Assembly: GCA_905235765.1 (NCBI GenBank)
Contig: CAJOMM010000003.1
Span: forward strand, 1 to 36,562
Source: an uncultured Clostridia bacterium
GTDB taxonomy: Bacteria; Bacillota; Clostridia; Christensenellales; Borkfalkiaceae
DNA length: 36,562 bases
Direction: 5' to 3'
Shown: positions 22,749-31,334 of the stretch, piece by piece
Layout: every line of letters begins with the position of its first letter
Position numbering within the stretch: position 1 is the stretch's first letter
Translations under genes and position numbers: made by a program
The notes under the pieces: generated by a model
Told to the model about the DNA's origin: nothing
The model's database searches: none
What the model saw: the letters and a program-made list of their open reading frames with translations, nothing else

Positions 22749-23471
22749 TTGAAAACTGTTTTGATAACGGGCGCGAGCGGCGCTATCGGCGGCGCAATCG
22801 CCGAAAAGTTTATCGGAGACGGTTATTTCGTCGTCGGTCAATATAACACGGACGAAAATTCCGTAAAAGCGCTGAAAAACAAATTTCCCGATCGGTTTTT
22901 TCCGTTCAGGGCGGATCTGAAACGAGATGAAGACCGTATTCTTCTGACGAAATATTTTAAAAAGAACTTTCCGCGCGCCGGTGCGTTTGTACATTGCGCC
23001 GGAACGGATCTTTATAAGCTTGTGCAGGAAACGGACGCCAAAGAATTAGACGAACTTTTCGCCGTCAATTTCAGGTCGGCTTTTACGATTGTAAAAGACC
23101 TTCTTCCGTCTATGATATCCTATAAGAGCGGCAAGATTATTTTTATTACTTCCGTATGGGGAAAAGTCGGCGCGGCTATGGAAAGCGTATATTCTTCATC
23201 TAAATCTGCGCTTTCCGCCTTTGCGAAATCTCTCGCGAAAGAATTGGGACCTTCGGGTATCACCGTCAACTGCGTTTGCCCCGGCGTTATAGAGTCGCCG
23301 ATGAACGCAAGGTTCAGCGAAGAGGAAATGAACAACCTTAAAAATTCCACGCCTTTGGGAAGAATAGGTAAACCGTCCGACGTTGCGGAACTCTGCCTCT
23401 TTTTGGCGAGCGATAAGGCGGATTTTATTACCGGCGCGGAAATCGTCGTTGACGGCGGTTTTTCGCTTTAA
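22749..23471 (+). CDS. Short-chain dehydrogenase/reductase, FabG-like
   Basis: An NAD(P)-dependent oxidoreductase of about 240 residues with a Rossmann fold. I chose TTG 22749, with GGGTGA just upstream; an in-frame GTG at 22728 lies inside the terminator hairpin. The cofactor loop is TGASGAIG (7-14), the catalytic Tyr-Lys is YSSSK (Y148, K152), and VWGKVGAAME surrounds the Ser region. The C-terminus LASDKADFITGAEIVVDGGF is typical of FabG-type reductases. Substrate is not defined by sequence: 3-oxoacyl-ACP is one possibility. No clear promoter is visible between the efp terminator and this gene. Confidence 0.85.
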   Translation: MKTVLITGASGAIGGAIAEKFIGDGYFVVGQYNTDENSVKALKNKFPDRFFPFRADLKRDEDRILLTKYFKKNFPRAGAFVHCAGTDLYKLVQETDAKELDELFAVNFRSAFTIVKDLLPSMISYKSGKIIFITSVWGKVGAAMESVYSSSKSALSAFAKSLAKELGPSGITVNCVCPGVIESPMNARFSEEEMNNLKNSTPLGRIGKPSDVAELCLFLASDKADFITGAEIVVDGGFSL

Positions 23472-23504
23472 CTTAAAGTATAAGAAATTCTAAAGTCAAG
23501 ACTA

Positions 23505-23533
23505 TTGACAAAACCGTTAAAATGGGGCATAAT
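23505..23533 (+). promoter_or_regulatory. SigA-type promoter of purA
   Basis: TTGACA (23505-23510), a 17-nt spacer and CATAAT (23528-23533), followed by a short leader with a strong AAAAGGAG ribosome site. No room or pattern for a purine riboswitch. Confidence 0.8.
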
Positions 23534-23564
23534 ACGTTTTGTTTCTTAAAAAAAAGGAGATAAT

Positions 23565-24836
23565 ATGTTAACAGCAATTTCCGGTATCAACTGGGGGGAC
23601 GAAGGAAAAGGCAGGATGGTTGACCTTTTGAGTTCCGATTACGATATAGTCGTCCGTTATCAGGGCGGCAACAACGCCGGACATACGGTCATCAATGAAA
23701 AGGGTAAGTTTATATTAAACCTTTTGCCGTCAGGTATACTTCGCGACGACGTCGTAAACGTTATGGGTAACGGCATGGTCGTAGATATAAAACACCTCGT
23801 CGAAGAGATGGGAAGGCTTACTGCTGCAGGGATAAAAATTACGCCCGCAAATCTTAAAATCAGTCGGGAAGCCTCTATTTGTATGCCCTATCACGTTCTT
23901 CGGGACTGTCTTGAAGAGACGAGACTTTCGGATAAAAAATTCGGTTCAACTCGTCGCGGAATTGCGCCGTCTTACGGGGATAAATATCTCAAAAAGTCGA
24001 TAAGGATGGGCGAACTTTTCGATCAGGAAGCGCTTAAAGAACGCGTTAAAGATATCGTCGACTGGGAAAACCTGACCATATATAACGTTTATAACGCCGA
24101 ACCCGTCAAGGTAAACGACATAGTCGAATATCTCGAAAAATACGGCGAGATCGTAAAACCTTTCGTATGCGACGTGGGGTCGTATTTAGACGAGCAGGCG
24201 AAAGCCGGTAAAAAAATAATGTTCGAAGCGCAACTCGGTGCCCTTCGCGACATAGATTTCGGCATTTACCCGTACACGAGTTCGTCAAACTCCATTGCGG
24301 CGTACGGACCTATCGGCGCCGGAATACCCAACCGCAAACTGGATCTTTCGATAGGCATAATGAAAGCTTATTCCACCTGCGTTGGCGAAGGACCGTTTAC
24401 GGTAGAATATCTCGGAGAAAAGGCTGAGGAATTGAGAAAAGCCGGCGGAGAATACGGCGCGGCTACCGGAAGACCGAGAAGAGTCGGACCCTTCGACGCG
24501 GTGGCAAGTAAATACGGTATACGCATGCAGGGCGCAGACGAGGTCGCGCTCACCAAACTCGACGTTTTAAGCGGTATGGAAGAACTCGAAGTCTGCGTAG
24601 CCTACGAAAAAGACGGCGTTAAAACTACCGATTTTCCGTTTCCGCAGGATTTAGATAAATATAAGCCCGTGTACGTAAAAGTAAAAGGCTGGAAACAGGA
24701 CATAAGCGGCGCGAGAAAGAAAGAGGATCTTCCCAAAGAAGCACTCGATTATATCGCGCTTATCGAGGAACTTACCGGCGCGAATATAAAATACGTTTCG
24801 GTAGGGCCCGAAAGAAGTCAATATATAATTTTTTAA
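23565..24836 (+). CDS. purA: Adenylosuccinate synthetase
   Basis: PurA condenses IMP with aspartate, using GTP, on the way to AMP. The 423-residue protein starts at ATG 23565, with AAAAGGAG upstream. Family motifs: GINWGDEGKGRMVD with the P-loop, NNAGHTV with the catalytic His, IAPSYGDK, and the late GRPRRVGPFDAV. Length is normal. It has its own promoter and is followed by a terminator. No regulatory RNA is visible. Confidence 0.97.
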   Translation: MLTAISGINWGDEGKGRMVDLLSSDYDIVVRYQGGNNAGHTVINEKGKFILNLLPSGILRDDVVNVMGNGMVVDIKHLVEEMGRLTAAGIKITPANLKISREASICMPYHVLRDCLEETRLSDKKFGSTRRGIAPSYGDKYLKKSIRMGELFDQEALKERVKDIVDWENLTIYNVYNAEPVKVNDIVEYLEKYGEIVKPFVCDVGSYLDEQAKAGKKIMFEAQLGALRDIDFGIYPYTSSSNSIAAYGPIGAGIPNRKLDLSIGIMKAYSTCVGEGPFTVEYLGEKAEELRKAGGEYGAATGRPRRVGPFDAVASKYGIRMQGADEVALTKLDVLSGMEELEVCVAYEKDGVKTTDFPFPQDLDKYKPVYVKVKGWKQDISGARKKEDLPKEALDYIALIEELTGANIKYVSVGPERSQYIIF

Positions 24837-24843
24837 CTTGAAC

Positions 24844-24870
24844 GGGGCGGATTTTCCGCCCCTTATTTTT
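24844..24870 (+). terminator. Intrinsic terminator after purA
   Basis: A perfect 8-bp G+C-rich stem (24844-24851 with 24855-24862), a TTT loop and TTATTTTT. It excludes the upstream TTG at 24838 as the start of malQ. Confidence 0.88.
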
Positions 24871-24876
24871 AAAAGT

Positions 24877-26379
24877 ATGGAAAGAAAGAGCGGAATTTTG
24901 ATGCCCGTATTTTCTCTTCCCGGGAAATACGGAATAGGCGATTTCGGAGAGAGCGCGTATAAATTCGTTGATTTTTTGAAAAAAGCCGGACAGAAAGTCT
25001 GGCAGATTTTGCCGCTCGTTCAGACGGGATTCGGCAACTCTCCTTATTCTTCCGTATGCGGAAATTCGTTCAGCCCCTATTTTATTGCGCCTGATATTCT
25101 CATAAAAGACGGGCTTATAACCGAAACGGAAGCGGAGTTTTCTTTAAGTTCAGGAGATTCGGTCGATTACGGTTTTTTAGATTCGGTAAAGTTTCCGCTG
25201 CTTAATAAAGCGTTTTCAAGGTTCGACAAAAGCGATAAAGAATTTTTGCGATTTAAAAAACAGAGTAAGTATAACGGATACGCGCTTTTTATGGCTATCA
25301 AAAACGCGTACGGTCAAAAGCCCTTTTACAAGTGGGAAAAAGGTTTCAGAGAAAAGGACGAAGCCGTACTTTTAGAGTTTAAAAAATCCTACGAAAACGA
25401 GATAGATTTTTGGTTATTCTTACAATTTCAGGCGGAAAAACAATGGAAAAACCTTAAAAAATACGCAAACGCTAACGGGGTAAGCATTTTAGGAGATCTT
25501 CCCCTTTACGTCGCGCAGGATTCCGTAGACGTTTGGGAAAACCCCGAATTTTTCGACCTGGACGAAAATTTCCGTCCCGTATCCGTGGCAGGCGTTCCGC
25601 CCGATTATTTTTCCGCCGACGGGCAATTGTGGGGAAATCCCGTTTACGACTACGCTGCTTTGGAAAAAGACGGTTTTAGGTGGTGGGGGAAAAGACTATC
25701 CGACGCTTTGGACGTTTTCGATTACGTTAGAATAGACCATTTCAGGGGACTTGACAGGTTTTATAAGATTAAATACGGAGAGACAACCGCCAAAAACGGC
25801 GAGTGGGTAGACGTTCCGTCCGAAAAATTATTCTCTGCGCTGCACGATAAAATCGACGCGCGTAAAATAGTGGCGGAAGATCTCGGCATAATAGACGACG
25901 GCGTTAAAAAATTACTTAAATATACGGGCTATCCCGGTATGGCGGTTTTGGAATTTGCTTTTAACGGGGAATCGGATAATCCGTATCTTCCGGAAAATAT
26001 TTCGGAAAATTGCGTTTGCTACACGGGAACGCACGACAACGACACTCTCGCCGGATTTATAAAAAACGCCGATAATTGGGATAAAAACAATTTACAAACA
26101 GGCGTTAAACACAGCGTTAAAGCGTGCGGACTTTCTATCCCCACGGAAACGGACGAGCAACTCGCAGAAGCAATAATTATTCTCGGTTTGAACTCCGCCG
26201 CAAATACGTTTATTATTCCGTATCAGGACGTGCTATTGTGCGGTTCCGACCGCAGGATAAACCGCCCCGGCGTCGTTTCCGATAAAAATTGGGCGGTAAA
26301 ATTCAACGAAGGGGATTTTTCTGATGAAATTGCGCAAAAACTGAAAAGCCTTTGCGTAAGATATAAGAGATATGAGTAA
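24877..26379 (+). CDS. malQ: 4-alpha-glucanotransferase (amylomaltase)
   Basis: MalQ rearranges alpha-1,4-glucans in maltodextrin or glycogen metabolism. GH77, about 500 residues from ATG 24877; this start matches the family N-terminus (RKSGILMPVFSLPGKYGIGD). An upstream TTG at 24838 precedes the purA terminator. Motifs: VRIDHFRGLDRFYKI (nucleophile Asp), KIVAEDLG (acid/base Glu) and GTHDNDT (third Asp). No Shine-Dalgarno is obvious before the ATG, and no promoter was recognised. It overlaps the next gene by eight bases. No glycogen genes lie nearby, so the substrate is inferred from family only. Confidence 0.95.
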   Translation: MERKSGILMPVFSLPGKYGIGDFGESAYKFVDFLKKAGQKVWQILPLVQTGFGNSPYSSVCGNSFSPYFIAPDILIKDGLITETEAEFSLSSGDSVDYGFLDSVKFPLLNKAFSRFDKSDKEFLRFKKQSKYNGYALFMAIKNAYGQKPFYKWEKGFREKDEAVLLEFKKSYENEIDFWLFLQFQAEKQWKNLKKYANANGVSILGDLPLYVAQDSVDVWENPEFFDLDENFRPVSVAGVPPDYFSADGQLWGNPVYDYAALEKDGFRWWGKRLSDALDVFDYVRIDHFRGLDRFYKIKYGETTAKNGEWVDVPSEKLFSALHDKIDARKIVAEDLGIIDDGVKKLLKYTGYPGMAVLEFAFNGESDNPYLPENISENCVCYTGTHDNDTLAGFIKNADNWDKNNLQTGVKHSVKACGLSIPTETDEQLAEAIIILGLNSAANTFIIPYQDVLLCGSDRRINRPGVVSDKNWAVKFNEGDFSDEIAQKLKSLCVRYKRYE

Positions 26380-26836
26380 AAAGAGACGAGTTTTTACAGT
26401 TATTATCGCCGCGCTTATTCTTTTGACGCTTGGGTTTATATGGGGTAATTCTCTTCTTTCGGAAAATGCGTCAAGCACGGAGTCTGAAGCCGCCCATGCC
26501 TTTCTGAAAGATTTTTTAGACGCGGTGTTCGGCAAAGACGTTATAACGTCGGGCGTGCTGAGAAAATTGGCGCACGGAGCGGAGTTCTTCGTTTTGGGCG
26601 CTGAGGTATGCGCACTTTACGCGCTTATAGCGGCTCCGAAAACGACGGGGTATCTGCAATTGTTACAGTACGGATTATACGTCGCCGTAATTGACGAAAG
26701 CCTGCAACTTTTATCTTCGCGCGGCGCGGAGGTGAAAGACGTACTGATAGATTTCGGCGGATACGTATGCGCAACCGTTATATTTATTGCGGTTACTTCG
26801 ATAGTTAAGCTTATTAAAAACAAAAAAGCCGTTTGA
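26372..26836 (+). CDS. VanZ-like membrane protein
   Basis: A 154-residue membrane protein with about four hydrophobic segments (starting near residues 8-25). It has the VanZ-like family pattern: a conserved RKLAHGAEFFVLG in the second part and DESLQLLSSRGAEVKDVLIDFGG in the third. The family name comes from a teicoplanin-resistance protein, but most members are uncharacterised, so resistance should not be assumed. The start overlaps the end of malQ, suggesting co-transcription. Confidence 0.85.
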   Translation: MSKKRRVFTVIIAALILLTLGFIWGNSLLSENASSTESEAAHAFLKDFLDAVFGKDVITSGVLRKLAHGAEFFVLGAEVCALYALIAAPKTTGYLQLLQYGLYVAVIDESLQLLSSRGAEVKDVLIDFGGYVCATVIFIAVTSIVKLIKNKKAV

Positions 26837-26846
26837 AATACGGCTT
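26821..26846 (-). terminator. Terminator of the minus-strand ecf-truA operon
   Basis: A 7-bp stem (26826-26832 with 26840-26846). Read on the minus strand it is followed by a run of T, so it ends the ecfA1-ecfA2-ecfT-truA transcript. On the plus strand no T-run follows, and it overlaps the last codons of the VanZ-like gene. Confidence 0.75.
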
Positions 26847-26883
26847 ATAGAAAGGTATTAAAACTTTTTTGAAGTTTTCGGTT

Positions 26884-27618
26884 TTAAGTATATTCTACGT
26901 TTAATAAACACAAGCCTTTTGCCGGAAGCGTTTTCCCCAAAAGGTTACGGGCGTTCGTTTCGAACGCTTTTTTTATATCGGTTTCGGTTATATCGCCTTG
27001 TCCTGCGGCGATTAACGTGCCGGCGATTATTCTTACCATATTGTATAAAAATCCGTTGCCCGTAACGGTTACTTCTATATCTTCGCCGTTTTCTTGCACG
27101 GTGATATTATACACCGTTCTCGTGGTTGTTTTTACGCTTCCGCCTGTAGCGGAAAAACATTTGAAGTCGTGCGTGCCCTCTATTACGGAGGCGGCGGCTT
27201 TCATTTTTTCCACGTCAAAATTTCCGAAAATGCGATACGCGTAACGTTCTTTGAGCGGCAGCGGAACTTCAGAATTATAAAGGCTGTACCTGTAAGTCTT
27301 TTTTTTCGCGCTTTTTACCGCATTGAAAGACTGAGGCGCTTCTTCGCTTTTTAACACCTTGACGGAATCGGGGAGTAGTACGTTAAGCGCTTTATAAAAT
27401 TTAGACGGCGGTATTTTCGATTGAGTGTCGAAATGAACTACCTGTCCTGCCGCATGAACGCCTGCGTCGGTTCTTCCGCTTGCGGTTGCTTTTATTTTTT
27501 CGCCCGTGAGAGAATATAGCGCGTTTTCCAGCGTTTCCTGAACGGAAACTCCGTTTTTTTGTCTTTGCCAGCCGCAAAACTCCGAGCCGTCGTACGATAC
27601 GGTAAGTTTAATTCTCAT
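26884..27618 (-). CDS. truA: tRNA pseudouridine(38-40) synthase
   Basis: TruA modifies U38-U40 of the tRNA anticodon arm. The 244-residue protein has YDGSEFCGWQRQKNGVSVQ near the start and the catalytic ATASGRTDAGVHAAGQ with its Asp, then NAVKSAKKKTYRY and a GNGFLYNMVRIIAGTL segment. ATG at 27618 overlaps the ecfT stop as ATGA. Last gene of the ECF operon, the canonical order in Bacillota. Confidence 0.95.
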   Translation of the reverse strand: MRIKLTVSYDGSEFCGWQRQKNGVSVQETLENALYSLTGEKIKATASGRTDAGVHAAGQVVHFDTQSKIPPSKFYKALNVLLPDSVKVLKSEEAPQSFNAVKSAKKKTYRYSLYNSEVPLPLKERYAYRIFGNFDVEKMKAAASVIEGTHDFKCFSATGGSVKTTTRTVYNITVQENGEDIEVTVTGNGFLYNMVRIIAGTLIAAGQGDITETDIKKAFETNARNLLGKTLPAKGLCLLNVEYT

Positions 27619-28436
27619 GCCGCCACCGATAAAACCAGATAAAATTTATTGAGGAATACCACGCCTACTATCAGCCCTGCGATAAAAAGTACGCCGATAA
27701 GGTCGCGGTAAGAAAGCTTCATTTTTTTGTACTTCGTGCGGTTTTTACTGCCGGAATAGCATCTTGCGTCCATTGCGTCGGCAAGTTCGTCCGCGCGGCG
27801 GAAGGAACTGATGAGTAGCGGAATAAGCACGGGGATTAAAGCACGTACCCGTTTGAAGAGGTTTCCGCTTTCAAAGTCCGCGCCCCTCGCCTTTTGCGCT
27901 TTTATAATTCTGTCCGTTTCTTCGATGAGCGTAGGAATAAAACGCAAAGCGATACTCATAATAAGCGCAAATTCGTGCACGGGAAATTTTATGATTTTAA
28001 GCGGAGTCAAAAGACTTTCTATTCCGTCTGAAAGTTCTACCGGGGTAGTCGTGAAAGTCAGAAGGGAAGCCCCTACTACTACCAACGTTATTCTTACAAT
28101 AATAAACGCCGCGTTTAAAAGCCCTATATTCGTGATAAATCCGTTTTCCCATAGCGGAGTTCCGTTTTTATTGAAAAATATTTGAAGAACGGCGGAAAAA
28201 ATTACGAAAAACAGTATGGTGCGCATACTTTTTAGAACTTTAACGAACGGTATCTTAGCGATTACGATAGATAATGCGATAAAAAAGCCGCAGGCGGCAA
28301 ATCCCAAAAAATGAAAACTCTGTACCAAAAAAACAGCCACGATGTACGCTATCGTTAGTAGAATCTTTACGCGCGCGTCCATTTTATGCACGAAAGAGTT
28401 CGAAGGGTAATAACTTCCGAAAGAAACATCTCTCAT
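27615..28436 (-). CDS. ecfT: ECF transporter transmembrane component EcfT
   Basis: The membrane scaffold of an energy-coupling-factor vitamin importer. 273 residues with about five to six hydrophobic segments. The coupling-helix motifs are present: KAQKARGADFESG (first Ala-Arg-Gly) and DAMDARCYSG (second, with Cys for Gly, a variation I recall as common). It joins the two ATPases to separate substrate-binding S proteins, none of which is encoded in this window. Overlaps ecfA2 and truA as ATGA on each side. Confidence 0.93.
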   Translation of the reverse strand: MRDVSFGSYYPSNSFVHKMDARVKILLTIAYIVAVFLVQSFHFLGFAACGFFIALSIVIAKIPFVKVLKSMRTILFFVIFSAVLQIFFNKNGTPLWENGFITNIGLLNAAFIIVRITLVVVGASLLTFTTTPVELSDGIESLLTPLKIIKFPVHEFALIMSIALRFIPTLIEETDRIIKAQKARGADFESGNLFKRVRALIPVLIPLLISSFRRADELADAMDARCYSGSKNRTKYKKMKLSYRDLIGVLFIAGLIVGVVFLNKFYLVLSVAA

Positions 28437-29305
28437 TGTTTTACCCCCTTAAAGTATTCCGTTAGCGCGTTTACGAAGGAATTAGAGTCGAGATTGCAGT
28501 CTATTTTTATCCCGTGTTCGTTAAGTATTTTGAGCGCGATAGCCGTAGTCGGAAGTCCGAGTCCGCAATCTTTTATGTTTTCGTAATCGGAAAATATTTT
28601 TTCAGGCGTGCCGGCGGCGGTGATTTTGCCGTCCTTAAACACTGCGACATTGTTACAATATTCGGCGACGAGATCCATATCGTGCGATACTATCACCACG
28701 GTTTTTGCAAACGTGCTGTGGAAATTTTTAAGTAAACGTAAGAACTCTTCTTTACCTTTCGGGTCGAGTCCTGCCGCCGGTTCGTCTAAGACCAAAACTT
28801 CGGGCTTTGAAACTATAACCCCTGCTATCGCCACGCGGCGTTTTTGTCCGCCGGAGAGGTCGAAAGGGGACTTGTCTTTTATTTCCGAATAATTCAGTCC
28901 GACGGCGGATAACGCCTCTTTTACGAGTTCTTCCGTACGGGCTTCGGATAGGTCGCTGTGGAAATTTTTAAGTCCGAACGCCACGTCGTCTTTTACGGTT
29001 TCTGCGAAAAGTTGGTATTCGGGATATTGGAACACCATGCCTATTTTAGAGCGCAGCGTCTTAAAATCGCAGTTTTTATCGGTTAGATCGAAGTCTCCGA
29101 CGTAAAGTTTTCCCGAATCTTTCTGCACTTTTATAAGCCCGTTGAGGTGCTGAACGAAGGTGGATTTACCGCTGCCTGTTTTACCGATGATTCCGAAAAA
29201 ATCTCCTTCTTCGATGGTAAGACTTACGCCGTCCAGCGCTTTTACGTTTAAGTTTTTGTCCTTTCCGCCGTAATAATAGCTGAGGTTTTCGGCAACTATT
29301 CGCAT
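28433..29305 (-). CDS. ecfA2: ECF transporter ATPase EcfA2
   Basis: ABC ATPase of 290 residues. Walker A GKTGSGKST, Q-loop FQYPEYQLF, signature LSGGQKRRVAIAG, Walker B VLVLDEPAAGLDP and the H-loop VSHDMD are intact. The FQYPEYQLF loop is characteristic of EcfA2. The ATG at 29305 overlaps the end of ecfA1 by ten bases. It pairs with EcfA1 and EcfT to power uptake of vitamins such as riboflavin, biotin or thiamine, depending on the S protein. Confidence 0.94.
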   Translation of the reverse strand: MRIVAENLSYYYGGKDKNLNVKALDGVSLTIEEGDFFGIIGKTGSGKSTFVQHLNGLIKVQKDSGKLYVGDFDLTDKNCDFKTLRSKIGMVFQYPEYQLFAETVKDDVAFGLKNFHSDLSEARTEELVKEALSAVGLNYSEIKDKSPFDLSGGQKRRVAIAGVIVSKPEVLVLDEPAAGLDPKGKEEFLRLLKNFHSTFAKTVVIVSHDMDLVAEYCNNVAVFKDGKITAAGTPEKIFSDYENIKDCGLGLPTTAIALKILNEHGIKIDCNLDSNSFVNALTEYFKGVKQ

Positions 29306-30108
29306 AACGCCACCCCCAAGTCCTCCGCGGTAAAGACTTCGCCTATCGGAACGCCGTTTTCTCTTAATCTGTCGGATATTTCCGTCGGAAAAGGAACGGA
29401 AAGCCCGGCGGTTTTCAAAGCGTCGCGGTCGGAGAATATTTCTTTCGGCGCGCCGACTTTTATAATTTTGCCGTTATTCATGACCAGCACTTTGTCGGCG
29501 TTCAACACTTCGTCCATGTAATGCGTGATAGTTATAATCGTAACGCCTTCGCGATTCAGTTTTGTAAGAACGTCGGCTATTTCTTTTCTGCCTGCCGGGT
29601 CGAGCATGGCGGTCGATTCGTCGAGCACCAGAATTTTCGGTTTAAGCGCAAGCACGCCGGCGATAGCGATTCTTTGTTTTTGTCCGCCCGAAAGACGGGA
29701 CGGCGTGGAATACCTATGTTCCGTCATGCCCACGGCTTGGAGCGCAAAGTCTATTCTTTCGCCTATCTCTTTTCTCGGTATTCCCACGTTTTCCGGACCG
29801 AACGCCACGTCGTCTTCTACGATGGAGGCTATAAGTTGGTTGTCCGGATTCTGAAATACCACGCCTACGCGTTTTCTTATTTCAAACAGAGATTTTTTGT
29901 CGTCAGAAGAATATCCGTCTACGGTAACCGAGCCGCAAGTAGGCGTCAAAAGGGCGTTCAAAATCCTTGCGAGAGTGGACTTGCCGCTGCCGTTGTGTCC
30001 GATTATCGCAATAAATTCTCCGCTTTCCGCGTTGAAACTTACGTCGCTTAGCGCATTTTTATCGTTGCCGTACGAAAAAGAAACGTTTTTTACTTCAAGT
30101 AAAGCCAT
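29296..30108 (-). CDS. ecfA1: ECF transporter ATPase EcfA1
   Basis: ABC ATPase of 270 residues, the first gene of the operon. Walker A GHNGSGKST, Q-loop FQNPDNQ, signature LSGGQKQRIAIAG, Walker B LVLDESTAMLDP and the H-loop ITHYMDE are intact. DESTAMLDP is the usual EcfA1 variant. ATG at 30108 has AAAGGAG upstream, and a promoter lies at 30128-30156 on the minus strand. It is followed by ecfA2. Confidence 0.94.
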   Translation of the reverse strand: MALLEVKNVSFSYGNDKNALSDVSFNAESGEFIAIIGHNGSGKSTLARILNALLTPTCGSVTVDGYSSDDKKSLFEIRKRVGVVFQNPDNQLIASIVEDDVAFGPENVGIPRKEIGERIDFALQAVGMTEHRYSTPSRLSGGQKQRIAIAGVLALKPKILVLDESTAMLDPAGRKEIADVLTKLNREGVTIITITHYMDEVLNADKVLVMNNGKIIKVGAPKEIFSDRDALKTAGLSVPFPTEISDRLRENGVPIGEVFTAEDLGVALCE

Positions 30109-30127
30109 AAATCTCCTTTAATTTATA

Positions 30128-30156
30128 ATTCTACCATTTTTTTGTTTTTTTTACAA
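30128..30156 (-). promoter_or_regulatory. SigA-type promoter of the ecf operon
   Basis: On the minus strand: TTGTAA (30156-30151), a 17-nt A-rich spacer and TAGAAT (30133-30128), about 20 bases upstream of the ecfA1 start. Confidence 0.6.
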
Positions 30157-30215
30157 GCGTATTATGCCTTTGCCATAAAAAAACAGCGTTTATTATTTTT
30201 AATTGTTATCTTTGA

Positions 30216-30244
30216 TTGACTTTTTACTAATTTACTGGTAAAAT
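30216..30244 (+). promoter_or_regulatory. Promoter of the cyclophilin-like gene, with repeats
   Basis: TTGACT (30216-30221), a 17-nt spacer and TAAAAT (30239-30244). The 9-mer TTTTACTAA occurs at 30222-30230 and again at 30244-30252, 22 bases apart, with a TTTAC..GTAAA inverted repeat (30231-30242) between them. This is a plausible operator arrangement. Confidence 0.65.
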
Positions 30245-30274
30245 TTTACTAACGTGTAAAATACGGAGCGTATT

Positions 30275-31174
30275 ATGAAAAAAATATTTAAGTTTATGGT
30301 AAACTTTTTTGCGTGCGTTATGCTCGCTCTTACCGCTACCTCCTTCGCCGCTTGCGAAGATATTAAGAAAATGGAAATAACCGTTCAGCTGTATAATTAT
30401 TCCGATTCCGTTTTTTATGAAGAAAAAGACGTCAAGATAACTGTGGATCTTTATCGGCACCTCGCACCCAAAACGGTAGACTACTTTACGGAACTCGCCG
30501 ATTCGGGATTTTACAACGGGGCGGTATTTTATAAGATTTCCGATAGGAGTTCGCAAATAAACGTCGGCGACTTTAAGTTCGACGGCGAGACGCTTTCTCA
30601 GAACCTTTTGCCGGACGGCAAAACTCCGAGCGAGATTTACGGTGAATTTGAAAAAAACGGCACTACGGGTTCTAACCTTCAAAACGTTAAAGGTTCTATC
30701 GGTATGTGGCACAGTTGGTACGCTTCTTCCGGGTCGAATACTTATAAAACCAGCAGCGATGCGAGAAACAGCGGAAAAGGTACGTTTTATATTCCCACTT
30801 CTTCCATATCGTCTTACGACGGGTATTTCTGCGTGTTCGCGACAATAGACACTTCGATTGCGGCAAACGCTACTGCGCTAAGCGCGCTTTCGAGCGTGTT
30901 CGAAAGTTCTGCGCGTTACAGCTCTTACGTCGTTTTCTTCACCGGAGAATATGACGAAAATAAGCCGCAGGAAAATTACGGGCTTACTTTTAACGCCGTT
31001 TCGGAGAGCGAGTTCGACAGAGGGTATTCTTCAGACGAAGAAACGTATAACGGTGAAAAGATATTCGTCGCCGAAGGAGATCAACTCGTAGACTATAATC
31101 GCAAAACGGTGTACGTTCCGAACGTGCAAAACGGTTCGGTCGCCGCGGTTATAAAATCCGTTAAAATAAAATAA
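30275..31174 (+). CDS. Cyclophilin-like lipoprotein with degenerate active site
   Basis: A 299-residue exported protein. The signal peptide ends in a lipobox (SFAAC, Cys27). Residues about 35-230 follow the cyclophilin layout: PKTVDYFTELADSGFYNGAVFYKI, then GSIGMW, GTFYIP and YDGYFCVFATID. The canonical active-site motifs are altered: the FHRVI Arg is Lys (FYKIS), the Q of MIQGG sits in a different context, SQFFI reads GTFYI, and FG reads FA. Peptidyl-prolyl isomerase activity is therefore doubtful, and it may be a structural or chaperone-like relative. ATG 30275 follows ACGGAG. The remainder to residue 299 is strand-rich and not assigned. It has its own promoter. Confidence 0.7.
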   Translation: MKKIFKFMVNFFACVMLALTATSFAACEDIKKMEITVQLYNYSDSVFYEEKDVKITVDLYRHLAPKTVDYFTELADSGFYNGAVFYKISDRSSQINVGDFKFDGETLSQNLLPDGKTPSEIYGEFEKNGTTGSNLQNVKGSIGMWHSWYASSGSNTYKTSSDARNSGKGTFYIPTSSISSYDGYFCVFATIDTSIAANATALSALSSVFESSARYSSYVVFFTGEYDENKPQENYGLTFNAVSESEFDRGYSSDEETYNGEKIFVAEGDQLVDYNRKTVYVPNVQNGSVAAVIKSVKIK

Positions 31175-31195
31175 ATTCAAAAGCAATAATAATAG

Positions 31196-31290
31196 ATTAT
31201 CTCCTCGCTTTTTAGGAGAAGGTATATTTATAAGTCGAAACGCCTCGAAAGGATGGAAATTCACCCTCAAGAGGCGTTCTATTTTATTTT
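31196..31290 (+). other. Structured intergenic region, two hairpins
   Basis: A TCTCCT/AGGAGA hairpin near 31200-31220, then an AACGCCTC/GAGGCGTT stem (about 31238-31277) enclosing a 24-base loop and followed by CTATTTTATTTTTTT. The second part could terminate the cyclophilin transcript. The whole might be a small structured leader for the next gene. Confidence 0.45.
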
Positions 31291-31334
31291 TTTCGCGCAT
31301 ATAAAGTTTTTAGAAACTCTTAAGGAGAACTTTT

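Noticed and set aside
23534..23564. Purine riboswitch upstream of purA
   Set aside because: Only about 30 bases separate promoter and start, and no aptamer pattern is present.
26372..26836. Glycopeptide resistance gene (vanZ)
   Set aside because: The protein belongs to the broad VanZ-like family, but no other van genes are near, and most members have no resistance role.
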